Source: Thermodesulfovibrionia bacterium
GTDB lineage: Bacteria; Nitrospirota; Thermodesulfovibrionia; UBA6902
Length of the DNA: 61,134 bases
Reading direction: 5' to 3'
NCBI GenBank assembly: GCA_947259645.1
Contig: CAMYND010000027.1
Location: 9,328-70,461 of the forward strand
Shown: in pieces, positions 52,787 through 61,134 of the stretch
Numbering within the stretch: position 1 is the stretch's first letter
Layout of the letters: the number at the start of each line of letters is the position of its first letter
The notes under the pieces: model-generated
Told to the model about the DNA's origin: nothing
Database searches by the model: none
The model's input: only the letters and a program-made list of their open reading frames with translations
Translations under genes and position numbers: made by a program

Positions 52787-55450
52787 ATGAGCACCAACTG
52801 GCACCAGAAAAATGTCGGCGAAGTCTTTACATTGCTTGGATCAAGCCCTGAGGGCCTCTCTTCCGGAGAAGTTGAAAAGAGGTTTCTTGAATCAGGACCG
52901 AATGAGTTAAAAGAGGTAGCCGGCAAGACCTTGATTTCGATGTTTCTTGATCAGTTCAAGGACTTTATGATATTGATCCTCATGGCAGCAGCCGTGATTT
53001 CAGGACTGATTGGTGAAGTTGTTGACACCGTAGCAATTGTAGTCATCATAATCCTCAATGCCATAATCGGTTTTGTTCAGGAGTACCGCGCTGAAAAAGC
53101 AATTAAGGCGCTGAAAGAAATGGCCGCTCCCTCTGCCCTGGTTCTCAGGGATGGGCAGGTCAGCACTGTCCCTGCCGCAGAACTCGTTCCCGGTGAAGTA
53201 GTCATGCTCGAGGCAGGGCGGATCGTACCCGCAGACATGAGGATCACGGAAACAGCGCACCTGAAAGTTGAAGAGGCGGCATTAACCGGGGAATCAGTGC
53301 CCGTGGAAAAGACATCCGGGGTCATAACTGAGAAATCCGCTGCTCTCGGTGACCGGAAAAATATGGTTTACAAGGGGACTATCGTATCATATGGCCGTGG
53401 TACCGGAGTAATTGTCTCCACGGGAATGCAGACAGAGCTGGGAAAAATAGCTACACTCCTTCAGGAAGAAGAGGAAGTCAAAACTCCCCTCCAGAAAAGG
53501 CTCGCCCTGTTCGGTCAAAAACTGGGCATCGCGGTTCTGGCCATCTGCGCAGTTGTTTTCATTACAGGTCTCATGCGGGGAGAAGAACCGCTTCTGATGT
53601 TTCTTACCGCGATAAGCCTTGCAGTAGCCGCTATCCCCGAGGCATTGCCGGCTGTCGTTACTATATCTCTGGCCCTGGGAGCAAAGAAGCTGGTTAAGCA
53701 GAACGCTCTCATTAGAAAGCTCCCGGCTGTGGAGACTCTTGGTTCTGTCACATACATATGTTCCGACAAAACAGGCACGCTCACATTAAATAAAATGACT
53801 GTTGAGGAAATCTATGCTGACGGAAGAATAATAATGAATGCGGATTTAAAAGGTAAGATTAAAGACAGAGAGGCCTCCTCTACCCTTGACTCTTCAATTC
53901 ATACTCTCTTCAGGGCCATGGCCCTCAGTAATGATGCGCTGACTGACTGTGATAAAAAATGTATCGGTGATCCAACTGAGATCGCTTTTTATGACGTGGC
54001 AGCTGCGATGGGATTCTATAAAGATCAACTTGAGACTGATTTCCCCAGGATCGGAGAAATTCCTTTTGACTCTGAACGGAAAAGAATGACTACCTTTCAT
54101 AAAACACCTGAAGGGACGATCATTTCATTTACAAAGGGGGCCCTGGAGTCAGTGCTTGAAGGCTCTTCAGCTTTTCAAGGCGCAGAAGGCGTCATTGATA
54201 TGCATGATGACTTAAGAAAAAATATTGTAGATGCCAGTGAAAAAATGGCAGCCGATGGACTCAGGACCCTTGCATTTGCCTCCAGGCATTGGGAGCGGAT
54301 GCCTGATGATCTGTTGCCGGATCACGTGGAACGAGATCTTGAATTTCTCGGATTTGCCGGTTTGATGGACCCTCCCAGGGATGAGGCTAAAGAGGCTGTT
54401 GAACTCTGTAAGAGAGCCGGGATCAAGCCGGTAATGATAACCGGAGACCATCCCCTGACCGCCCAGACTATTGCGAGGCGGCTGGGAATTATCAGTGATG
54501 AAGAAAGCGTAATGAGCGGACAGGAGCTTGATAACCTGACGCTCGAAGAGTTTGAAGAGAAGGTCACTAAGGTGAGAGTCTACGCCCGTGTTGCGCCGGA
54601 ACAGAAGATAAAGATCGTAAAGGCTTTACAGGACCGGGGAGAGTATGCCGCTATGACCGGTGATGGGGTAAATGACGCGCCTGCGCTGAAGCGTGCTGAT
54701 ATTGGCATTGCCATGGGTATAACCGGAACAGATGTTTCAAAAGAAGCATCGCACATGATACTCCTGGATGATAATTTCGCTACAATCGTGAAGGCGGTCA
54801 AAGAGGGACGGAGAATCTTTGACAACATCAGAAAGTTTATCAAATACACCATGACCAGCAATTCAGGAGAGATATGGACGATATTTCTGCCTCCCTTTCT
54901 CGGGCTGCCCATTCCTCTGCTGCCGATACATATATTGTGGATAAATCTCGTTACTGACGGACTCCCGGGGCTGGCCCTGGCTGTTGAGCCCGCTGAAAAG
55001 GAGATCATGAACAAACCGCCCAGGCACCCCCGGGAGAGTATTTTCTCCCATGGCCTCGGGTACCACCTGTTCTGGGTGGGACTGCTTATGGGAAGTGTCT
55101 CCATCGTTACACAAGCCTGGTTTATGGCTTCGGGAAGTAACAGCTGGCAAACCATGGTATTTACTGTTCTTTCACTCAGCCAGATGGGGCATGTCCTTGC
55201 GATCAGGTCTGAGCAACAGTCCCTGTTTACTCTTGGCGTTTTCTCGAATAAACCCCTTGCAGGAGCGGTACTGCTGACATTTTTTCTTCAAATGGCTACT
55301 ATATATGTTCCAATTTTGAACCCGATATTTAAAACTGTGCCTTTGAGCGCCGGGGAGCTTGGGGCCGCCCTTGTTTTGTCATCTGTTGTTTTTATCGCTG
55401 TTGAGATTGAGAAATGGTGGTTTAGAAAAAAGAAATCATTAGAGATATAA
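52787..55450 (+). CDS. P-type cation ATPase, Ca2+-type (P2)
   Basis: This 887-residue ATP-driven cation pump has the catalytic phosphorylation motif DKTGTLT (Asp about 327), LTGESVPVEK in the actuator domain, MTGDGVNDAPALK in the P domain, and about ten membrane helices. PEALPAVV in M4 and the N-terminal cation-ATPase domain fit the SERCA/PMCA-like P2 group, so Ca2+ or Mn2+ export is likely. It is followed 12 bp later by the citrate synthase gene. Confidence 0.93.
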   Translation: MSTNWHQKNVGEVFTLLGSSPEGLSSGEVEKRFLESGPNELKEVAGKTLISMFLDQFKDFMILILMAAAVISGLIGEVVDTVAIVVIIILNAIIGFVQEYRAEKAIKALKEMAAPSALVLRDGQVSTVPAAELVPGEVVMLEAGRIVPADMRITETAHLKVEEAALTGESVPVEKTSGVITEKSAALGDRKNMVYKGTIVSYGRGTGVIVSTGMQTELGKIATLLQEEEEVKTPLQKRLALFGQKLGIAVLAICAVVFITGLMRGEEPLLMFLTAISLAVAAIPEALPAVVTISLALGAKKLVKQNALIRKLPAVETLGSVTYICSDKTGTLTLNKMTVEEIYADGRIIMNADLKGKIKDREASSTLDSSIHTLFRAMALSNDALTDCDKKCIGDPTEIAFYDVAAAMGFYKDQLETDFPRIGEIPFDSERKRMTTFHKTPEGTIISFTKGALESVLEGSSAFQGAEGVIDMHDDLRKNIVDASEKMAADGLRTLAFASRHWERMPDDLLPDHVERDLEFLGFAGLMDPPRDEAKEAVELCKRAGIKPVMITGDHPLTAQTIARRLGIISDEESVMSGQELDNLTLEEFEEKVTKVRVYARVAPEQKIKIVKALQDRGEYAAMTGDGVNDAPALKRADIGIAMGITGTDVSKEASHMILLDDNFATIVKAVKEGRRIFDNIRKFIKYTMTSNSGEIWTIFLPPFLGLPIPLLPIHILWINLVTDGLPGLALAVEPAEKEIMNKPPRHPRESIFSHGLGYHLFWVGLLMGSVSIVTQAWFMASGSNSWQTMVFTVLSLSQMGHVLAIRSEQQSLFTLGVFSNKPLAGAVLLTFFLQMATIYVPILNPIFKTVPLSAGELGAALVLSSVVFIAVEIEKWWFRKKKSLEI

Positions 55451-55462
55451 AGGAGATAAAAA

Positions 55463-56794
55463 ATGGAAAGTGTACTCGATAAAATATCACGACTGGAACT
55501 GGCACATGACGGGCTTTCTCCCGAAGTTATTAAAAAGAAAAACCTCAAGTTAGGATTAAGAAACAGAAACGGCACCGGTGTTGTTGCAGGTATTACCAGC
55601 AAGGGACAGGTTGTAGGATACAGAAGAGACGCGAAGGGGAACAACTATGCCATACCTGGCAAGTTGTACTACTGTGGTTATGACGTTGAGGACATTGCCA
55701 GAAATATAGAGGAGCAGAACCGGTTTGGTTTTGAAGAGACTATCTATCTTCTGCTTACGGGGGAGTTGCCGTCTTCTGAAGATTTAGAAAGTTTTTCCCG
55801 TGAACTCTCTGCGCGGAGGCCGCTCCCTGATGTTGCCAAGCGGATAATCCGGTTCAACTCTGAAAATGACGACCAGATGGGGGCCCTGCACGCAGCTGTC
55901 TCTGTTCTCCACAAATTTGACGACAATCCGAAATCTACCGACATAAGGGATGTTACACGGCAGTGCATTGACCTTATTGCAAAGTTCCCTACCATTGTCG
56001 CATACAATTACAGTGAGCTGAGATCAGACAGCAAGAAGAGCCTGCTGCTGGTTGAACCTGATGAGAATATGACGGTCGCCGAGAACTTCCTGTATATGCT
56101 GAACGGAAAGGTCCCGGAGAAGGCCATCGCCCATATATTCGACCTTGCTTTAGTCCTTCACGCTGAACATGGCGGAGGAAATAATTCAACCTTTACCGTA
56201 AGGACTGTGTCGTCAAGTCTGACTGATACCTATATGGCAATCTGTGCCGGAATTGCATCCCTTGCCGGACATCTCCATGGCGGGGCCAATGAAGCGGTCA
56301 TGAATATGATGGATGATATGAAAAACCATGTCAGGGACTGGAAAGACGACGCTGAAATCAATGCCTACCTGGAAGGTGTGCTTGACGGGAAGTTCAATGA
56401 CCGCTCGAGTAAGATTTACGGAATGGGCCATGCTGTGTATACCAAAACTGACCCGAGAGAGATCATCTTAAAACAGAAAGCTTTAGCACTCGCTGAACAG
56501 GCAGGGAGACTTGATGAGTATCATCTGTATGATAAAGTTGGAGTGCTGGCGGCCAAAGTGGTTAAGAAGAAAAAGGGGAAATCAGTCTGTCCAAACGTAG
56601 ATTTTTATTCCGGCTTTGTTTACGACATACTGGGAATTCCCAAGGAGCTGTTTACACCGATTTTTGCAATGTCTCGTGTAGCAGGCTGGTCCGCCCACAG
56701 GATTGAGGAGATCATTCAGGGTAAGCTCATCCGGCCTTCATATTTGTCGTCGCTGGACTCGACGAGGGAATATGTGCCTCTTGACAAAAGATAA
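55463..56794 (+). CDS. gltA: Citrate synthase
   Basis: This 443-residue citrate synthase family enzyme condenses acetyl-CoA with oxaloacetate. The active-site blocks are present: HAEHGGGNNSTFTVR, HLHGGANEAV, and GMGHAVYTKTDPR with the catalytic His and Arg. The C-terminal WSAHRIEE and the arginine-rich end are typical. AAAGGAGATAAAAA precedes the ATG. It connects the acetyl-CoA made by AcsB to the (partial or complete) citric acid cycle. 2-Methylcitrate synthase is a less likely alternative. Confidence 0.92.
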   Translation: MESVLDKISRLELAHDGLSPEVIKKKNLKLGLRNRNGTGVVAGITSKGQVVGYRRDAKGNNYAIPGKLYYCGYDVEDIARNIEEQNRFGFEETIYLLLTGELPSSEDLESFSRELSARRPLPDVAKRIIRFNSENDDQMGALHAAVSVLHKFDDNPKSTDIRDVTRQCIDLIAKFPTIVAYNYSELRSDSKKSLLLVEPDENMTVAENFLYMLNGKVPEKAIAHIFDLALVLHAEHGGGNNSTFTVRTVSSSLTDTYMAICAGIASLAGHLHGGANEAVMNMMDDMKNHVRDWKDDAEINAYLEGVLDGKFNDRSSKIYGMGHAVYTKTDPREIILKQKALALAEQAGRLDEYHLYDKVGVLAAKVVKKKKGKSVCPNVDFYSGFVYDILGIPKELFTPIFAMSRVAGWSAHRIEEIIQGKLIRPSYLSSLDSTREYVPLDKR

Positions 56795-56850
56795 CCACGA
56801 TGCTGTCCGCTCATATGTTGTGTGTGGAGTACGACCATTAACAACACCCT

Positions 56851-58821
56851 ATGTACGCTAAAGTCCTGTTCCCGATCAACGCCGAGGCATTTACCTATGA
56901 TGTCGGGGAAGAACTGCGGGACAGGATAAAGACCGGCGCACGGGTAAAGGCACCGTTTAAAAAATCTCACAAGGTCGGGGTTGTTATTGAGGTTGGAATG
57001 AAGAAATTAACCCCGGAGAAGTTCACTGTGAGACCGCTCGCCTCTGTTCTTGATGATGCGCCTTTTGTTCCTCCGAGCATATTGAAACTTATCGGCTGGG
57101 TATCACAATACTACATGTCTGCATCAGGACTCTCCTTGAAAAACGCGGTCCCTTCGGCTTTTTTTACGGGAAAAAAAGCGGGAAAATCAAGGGTCCTGTA
57201 TGATGAGAATATCAAGGAAGCAAAGAAGGTCATCTTAACTTCAGAGCAGAGCGCAGTCCTTGAAAAAATACGCAGGAAGGATGAGTGCGTATTTCTCCTC
57301 CACGGCGTGACAGGCAGCGGAAAAACCGAGGTTTATATCCGCGCCATTAAATCCCTCCCTCCCGGTAAGGAAGCGATCGTTCTTGTCCCTGAGATCGCTA
57401 TAACTGCTCAGATGGTGGACCGGTTCCGGGCCAATTTTGGCGATAGTGTTGTTTTTTACCACAGCGGCCTTTCTGTCGGAGAAAGAATCACCCAGTGGCG
57501 CAATATGCGTGAAGGCCGGGTAAGGGTTGTGCTAGGGGTGAGGAGCGCTGTATTCTCGCCCTTTGAGAACCTGGGTCTCATTGTAGTGGATGAAGAGCAT
57601 GAGGCGTCCTATAAACAGTTTGAAGGATTGAGATATAATGCGCGGGACGTTGCCCTTGCAAGAACAAAGCTTGAGGGGATAAAAATAATTCTTGGATCTG
57701 CGACGCCATCCCTTGAGGCATACTACGCTGCTATGGGTCAGGGTGTGGAGTACCTGCAATTAAAGCACAGGGTAGAAAAGAGATCAATGCCCGTTGTACA
57801 CATTGTTGATATGACCGAGGTTGAAAAACAGACCTTTTCTTTCTCTACTATCTTAGTTGAGGCGATGAAAAAAAATATTGAAAAGGGAGAGCAGTCTCTG
57901 ATAATGCTGAATCGGAGGGGCTATTCACCTTTTTTCATCTGTACTGACTGCGGGTACACCTATAAATGTCCCTGCTGCAGCATCACACTTATTTATCACA
58001 AAGATACCAATACGTTAAACTGTCACTACTGCAACTCATACCTTGAGCCAAAGGACACCTGTCCTGAATGCGAAGGAACAGGGATTAAATATCTTGGAAC
58101 GGGTACCCAGCGGGTTGAAGAGGACCTTCGCCTTTTGTTGCCTGAACTTTCTATTCAAAGAATGGACAGGGACACAACGCAGAAAAAACTCTCGCACTAC
58201 CGGATAATCAAACAGATGGAGGAAAAAAAGCTTGATGTGCTTCTGGGAACGCAAATGGTTGCTAAAGGGCATGACTTTCCTGATGTCACTCTCTCCGCAG
58301 TTATATCCGCTGATATAGCCCTGAATATGCCGGACTTCAGATCAGCTGAGAGGGCATTTCAGCTCTTTACCCAGCTTGCCGGAAGGGCAGGGAGAGGTGA
58401 GGTTCCGGGCAGAGCGGTGATTCAGACATTTGAACCGGGCCATTATGTTTTTCAGTATGTAAGGGATCATGATTATGAGGGTTTTTACAAGAATGAAATT
58501 AAGTTCAGGAAAGAGCTTTCCTATCCCCCATTCACAAAATTGATAAGAATTATATTGAACTTTAAAACTAAGGAATCAGCAAAGAGTTCCATAACAAAGA
58601 TCACTGCCCGTATCAGAAAGAGTGCCATCAACGGTGTCGAACTACTCGGACCTGCACCAGCGCCTATCGAAAAGATACGGTCTCTCTGGAGGTGGCATCT
58701 TGTTCTCAAGGGAAAAAGTTCTAAAATTCTTCGTCAGCGGGCTTTTGAGATACTGCATGTCCTGAGAAGTATTAAAGAAGTCAAAGTCGATGTTGACGTT
58801 GACCCGATAAATTTGCTTTGA
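56851..58821 (+). CDS. priA: Primosomal replication restart helicase PriA
   Basis: This 656-residue protein, a little shorter than E. coli PriA (732), has an N-terminal DNA-binding domain and a superfamily 2 helicase core. GVTGSGKTEVYIRAI is the Walker A, DEEH the Walker B, and GTQMVAKGHDFP a later motif. The four-pair zinc region follows in the order CTDC, CPCC, CHYC, CPEC. It restarts stalled replication forks. Confidence 0.95.
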   Translation: MYAKVLFPINAEAFTYDVGEELRDRIKTGARVKAPFKKSHKVGVVIEVGMKKLTPEKFTVRPLASVLDDAPFVPPSILKLIGWVSQYYMSASGLSLKNAVPSAFFTGKKAGKSRVLYDENIKEAKKVILTSEQSAVLEKIRRKDECVFLLHGVTGSGKTEVYIRAIKSLPPGKEAIVLVPEIAITAQMVDRFRANFGDSVVFYHSGLSVGERITQWRNMREGRVRVVLGVRSAVFSPFENLGLIVVDEEHEASYKQFEGLRYNARDVALARTKLEGIKIILGSATPSLEAYYAAMGQGVEYLQLKHRVEKRSMPVVHIVDMTEVEKQTFSFSTILVEAMKKNIEKGEQSLIMLNRRGYSPFFICTDCGYTYKCPCCSITLIYHKDTNTLNCHYCNSYLEPKDTCPECEGTGIKYLGTGTQRVEEDLRLLLPELSIQRMDRDTTQKKLSHYRIIKQMEEKKLDVLLGTQMVAKGHDFPDVTLSAVISADIALNMPDFRSAERAFQLFTQLAGRAGRGEVPGRAVIQTFEPGHYVFQYVRDHDYEGFYKNEIKFRKELSYPPFTKLIRIILNFKTKESAKSSITKITARIRKSAINGVELLGPAPAPIEKIRSLWRWHLVLKGKSSKILRQRAFEILHVLRSIKEVKVDVDVDPINLL

Positions 58822-58885
58822 AGATAAAAAATGGAGCCTGATATTTCAAGCCCAATTAGAAAATAGGTAATATTTGAAAGAACAG

Positions 58886-59368
58886 TTACCTTTTCCTGAA
58901 TCGTCTGTAACCCAAAGTTGCCGCACCGATAATGAATAGCGTTGAACTTACCGGTTCAGGAACGACTGAGGGATAGGATGTAACCGCGTAAATTGTGTTA
59001 TCAGGATTGTTAATGCTGACTTCCCATGATCCTGTCTCTCCGGGCAATAATGGATCATTGTAAAAAAACAGATCGAGCTTTTTTTCACCTGTGGTAAAGT
59101 CCCACAAAATGTTCAGGGAATCAATTACCTGGCTGCTTACAGGTGGGGTGGAGAGATCAAAGAAAACATTTGTACTGTCAAAACCCGGAACAGCAAATAT
59201 CAGGAAGTGAAAATTACCCCAGGCAACATCTGTTGTATTGACCGCTGTTACATTGAATGGTCCCGTTGCTGCCTGTACCTGAGTACCTGTTGTAAAATAG
59301 AGGCTGCACAAAAGCAAACAGATTAGAGCGACCCTCCATGGCCTGATTAAAAAATGTATGTTGCTCAT
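58886..59368 (-). CDS. PEP-CTERM sorted surface protein
   Basis: This 160-residue exported protein has an N-terminal signal (hydrophobic run at about 11-31, ending VQAA), a beta-rich middle with no cysteine in the mature part, and a textbook PEP-CTERM tail: VPEPVSS, then a hydrophobic helix ending in YRRFRKR. Such tails are cut and linked by exosortase/EpsH, whose gene is not in this window. The gene lies behind a sigma-54-like promoter, as reported for many PEP-CTERM genes. Confidence 0.88.
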   Translation of the reverse strand: MSNIHFLIRPWRVALICLLLCSLYFTTGTQVQAATGPFNVTAVNTTDVAWGNFHFLIFAVPGFDSTNVFFDLSTPPVSSQVIDSLNILWDFTTGEKKLDLFFYNDPLLPGETGSWEVSINNPDNTIYAVTSYPSVVPEPVSSTLFIIGAATLGYRRFRKR

Positions 59369-59782
59369 TACCTATGATTCCTCCCTTTCAGGTTTCTGTT
59401 TTTTTTGACCGGAACAACTGTAAAATAAATTTTCAGATAGATTGAATTGTTTCTTTTTTCCTTTTTTGATTCAGATATTTATTATGACTTTGTAATATCA
59501 ATTCGCATGCCAGTAAATTCGCATGCAGGATATGTGTCGATTTAGTTCAATTAATAAATCAGTTATGATAGAAACAGAAAAATTGAATTGGATATCTGAA
59601 ATCTGCGCGGCCGTGATGACACAGTTGGCAGTTTACGTTTATGTGCGGATGCACAGTAAGGAGAGAGCGGGTTAAATGATGTCAGGCTCTTTACAGGGCC
59701 ATCATATATTTTTCGACTGTTTCCGGGTGTACTCTTGCTTTACAGTATGAACTCTTTCGGTAAATTGCTTATTATAGGTGGG
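59369..59782. other. 414-bp gap upstream of the PEP-CTERM gene
   Basis: No gene is supported. The gap holds a sigma-54-like site (59497-59512) and two 11-bp direct repeats AATTCGCATGC (59500-59510 and 59516-59526), 16 bp apart, one overlapping the promoter. Nothing else was recognised. Confidence 0.6.
59497..59512 (-). promoter_or_regulatory. Sigma-54-like promoter of the PEP-CTERM gene
   Basis: The minus strand reads TGGCATG-CGAA-TTGAT, matching the -24/-12 consensus TGGCACG-N4-TTGCW in all but two positions. It is about 130 bp upstream of the PEP-CTERM start codon. Confidence 0.6.
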
Positions 59783-60373
59783 ATGAAAAAGATAATACTT
59801 GCCTCAACATCACCTCGAAGAAAAGAGATCCTGAAAATAATGGGGCTTACATTTAGCTCCTGTTCAAGTGATTATGAAGAGGAAATTCATCTTGAGATGC
59901 CGCCCCGCGACCTTGCCCGGTATCTTTCCCGGAAAAAGGCTGAAGCTGTTGCGCACAAGTATGGCAACGCGCTGATCATAGGTGCGGATACATTTATCCA
60001 TTTCAATGCTCAACTGCTTGGAAAGCCTTGCAGTAAAAGAGAAGCCGTCACAATGTTGAAACAGTTAAGCGATACTGTCCATGAAGTGATTACCGGTTTC
60101 ACCATTATTGATACGGGCTGCGGGAAAGTTCGGTCAAAGTCAGTAGTAACGAAAGTCTCCTTTAAAAAAATCACCCAGGACGAGATTAAGGCCTATGTGA
60201 AATCAGGGGAACCGCTCGGCAAGGCCGGTGCCTACGCGATCCAGGGACGCGGGGCTTTGTTTATCAAAAAAATAGACGGCGATTATTACAATGTAATGGG
60301 CCTTCCTCTCTATGCCCTCAGTGAAAGTCTGAAAGATTTCGGAGTCTTTGTCCTGGGAAGATCCAGGAACTGA
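59783..60373 (+). CDS. maf: Maf-family nucleoside triphosphate pyrophosphatase
   Basis: The start is taken as ATG 59783 (GGTGGG upstream) rather than 16 codons earlier, giving 196 residues starting MKKIILASTSPRRKEIL, the exact Maf N-terminus. It hydrolyses non-canonical or excess dTTP/UTP-type nucleotides. GADTFI, LGKP, and the late GAYAIQGRGALFIKKIDGDY segment are conserved. Confidence 0.94.
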   Translation: MKKIILASTSPRRKEILKIMGLTFSSCSSDYEEEIHLEMPPRDLARYLSRKKAEAVAHKYGNALIIGADTFIHFNAQLLGKPCSKREAVTMLKQLSDTVHEVITGFTIIDTGCGKVRSKSVVTKVSFKKITQDEIKAYVKSGEPLGKAGAYAIQGRGALFIKKIDGDYYNVMGLPLYALSESLKDFGVFVLGRSRN

Positions 60374-60595
60374 TTTAGATTTTTTTGAGGCCTCCGGTAA
60401 AGAGTTGTAAAGCGGAATTCAGACTTCTATATATAAAACCCTTTATCTTTCTAGTAGTTATGCGTTCCTTTCATGCCTGACTGAGCCCATCTCTTTTATA
60501 TATAAATAATAAATTAAGTATTTATAGGTACATGCCGAAAAGATATCCAACACAGTATATATATCAAGCTATAAGTAATTTTTCGGAGGTCATAA

Positions 60596-61134
60596 ATGAG
60601 ATTATTATTAACATTGATGCTGGTCATGCTGTTTTTCACTTCACCGGTTTATCCGGGTGATTCAATGCTTGCAATGGGCTCAAGCACGGTAAGACCAATT
60701 ATTAAGCAGGCCTCGAAGGTATTCAAGAAAGAAACCGGGATTTCAGTAAAGGTTAAGGGAGGCGGTTCTGGAAAGTGTGTAAAATCAGCTGCCGACGGAT
60801 CTGCTGATATCGGAATGGTATCAAGAAAACTGAAGAGCGGCGAAGACAAAGAACTAAAATCACATCTTATCGGAATGGATGGGATAGCCATCATTGTTAA
60901 TATCAGTAATCCGGTAAAAGCAATCAGTAAGCAGCAGGTTATTGATATCTACACTGGCAAGGTAAGAAACTGGAAAGAGCTCGGGGGGCCTGATTTAGCC
61001 ATTGCTGTTGAAACAAAGGCAGAAGGACGCTCAACAAAGGAGCTGTTTGAGAAGTATTTCGGCATAAAGGGAAAGGTCATTCCGTCAGCTCATGTTATCG
61101 GTTCAAATACTGAGGCAATTGCCTATATTAGCGG
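60596..61134 (+). CDS. pstS: PstS-like phosphate-binding protein, partial (runs off right edge)
   Basis: The ATG at 60596 has TTTCGGAGGT upstream. About 179 residues are visible: a signal peptide (about 1-21), then MGSSTVRP and GGGSGKCVKSAADGSADIG, typical of the PBP-like domain of phosphate ABC binding proteins. VNISNPV and GKVRNWKELGG follow the usual PstS order. The C-terminus is outside the window. Confidence 0.88.
   Translation, partial: MRLLLTLMLVMLFFTSPVYPGDSMLAMGSSTVRPIIKQASKVFKKETGISVKVKGGGSGKCVKSAADGSADIGMVSRKLKSGEDKELKSHLIGMDGIAIIVNISNPVKAISKQQVIDIYTGKVRNWKELGGPDLAIAVETKAEGRSTKELFEKYFGIKGKVIPSAHVIGSNTEAIAYIS

Overview
The window is about 61 kb of bacterial chromosome with moderate GC, densely packed and mostly minus-strand. 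Its core is the bacterial Wood-Ljungdahl (reductive acetyl-CoA) pathway. Both branches are present: CODH/ACS with its corrinoid proteins, and the folate methyl branch (fhs, folD, metF, metV). With the PEP-CTERM protein, GpgS/TreT osmolyte genes, L,D-transpeptidase/MepK cell-wall genes and two chemoreceptors, this suggests a Gram-negative, anaerobic or facultative autotroph. A Nitrospirota (Thermodesulfovibrionia-like) or related deep lineage fits best. That assignment is inferred from gene content; there is no rRNA gene or other strong taxonomic marker here.

1-13.2 kb, minus strand: cooC, then a gap carrying two candidate promoters, then acsE-acsD-acsC, a Fur-family regulator, acsB, cooS (acsA), and a NuoE/NuoF/NuoG-type electron-transfer module cut by the window edge. 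The NuoF-like subunit ends in a CBS pair, and a small protein duplicates only its Fe-S C-terminal part. Co-orientation and overlaps suggest that CO or low-potential electrons from CODH are exchanged with NAD(H) through this module.

13.3-24.8 kb: a chemoreceptor, TrpB2, a lysine-tailed helical protein, an LdtD/MepK pair for peptidoglycan 3-3 crosslinks, an RhlE helicase and two adjacent ClC transporters of different architecture.

24.9-37.7 kb: an osmolyte and envelope region with TreT plus DUF5752, an M23 peptidase, a second lysine-tailed protein, GpgS, a glycerate kinase and an MpgP/GpgP-type phosphatase. It also holds a second chemoreceptor, a cysteine-free rhodanese, and an REC-PAS-kinase with its NarL-type regulator. 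An 852-bp gap at 33.8-34.6 kb carries two related stem-loop elements whose helices covary. They match no RNA family that I recognise and are the best candidate here for something undescribed.

37.8-52.5 kb: panB, an FKBP, lgt, the folate block folD-folE-metV-metF, a GspE/PilB ATPase, and fhs-pgsA-radical SAM (DUF512)-aroE-cooC2-5-FCL. The folate enzymes reduce formate-level C1 to methyl-THF. AcsE then passes the methyl group to AcsCD, and AcsB joins it with CO from CooS and CoA.

52.8-61.1 kb: a P2-type cation ATPase, citrate synthase, priA, a PEP-CTERM protein behind a sigma-54-like promoter, maf, and the start of a PstS-like phosphate-binding protein. Several families of palindromic REP-like repeats lie between genes. 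I found no tRNA, rRNA, CRISPR array or intact insertion sequence.
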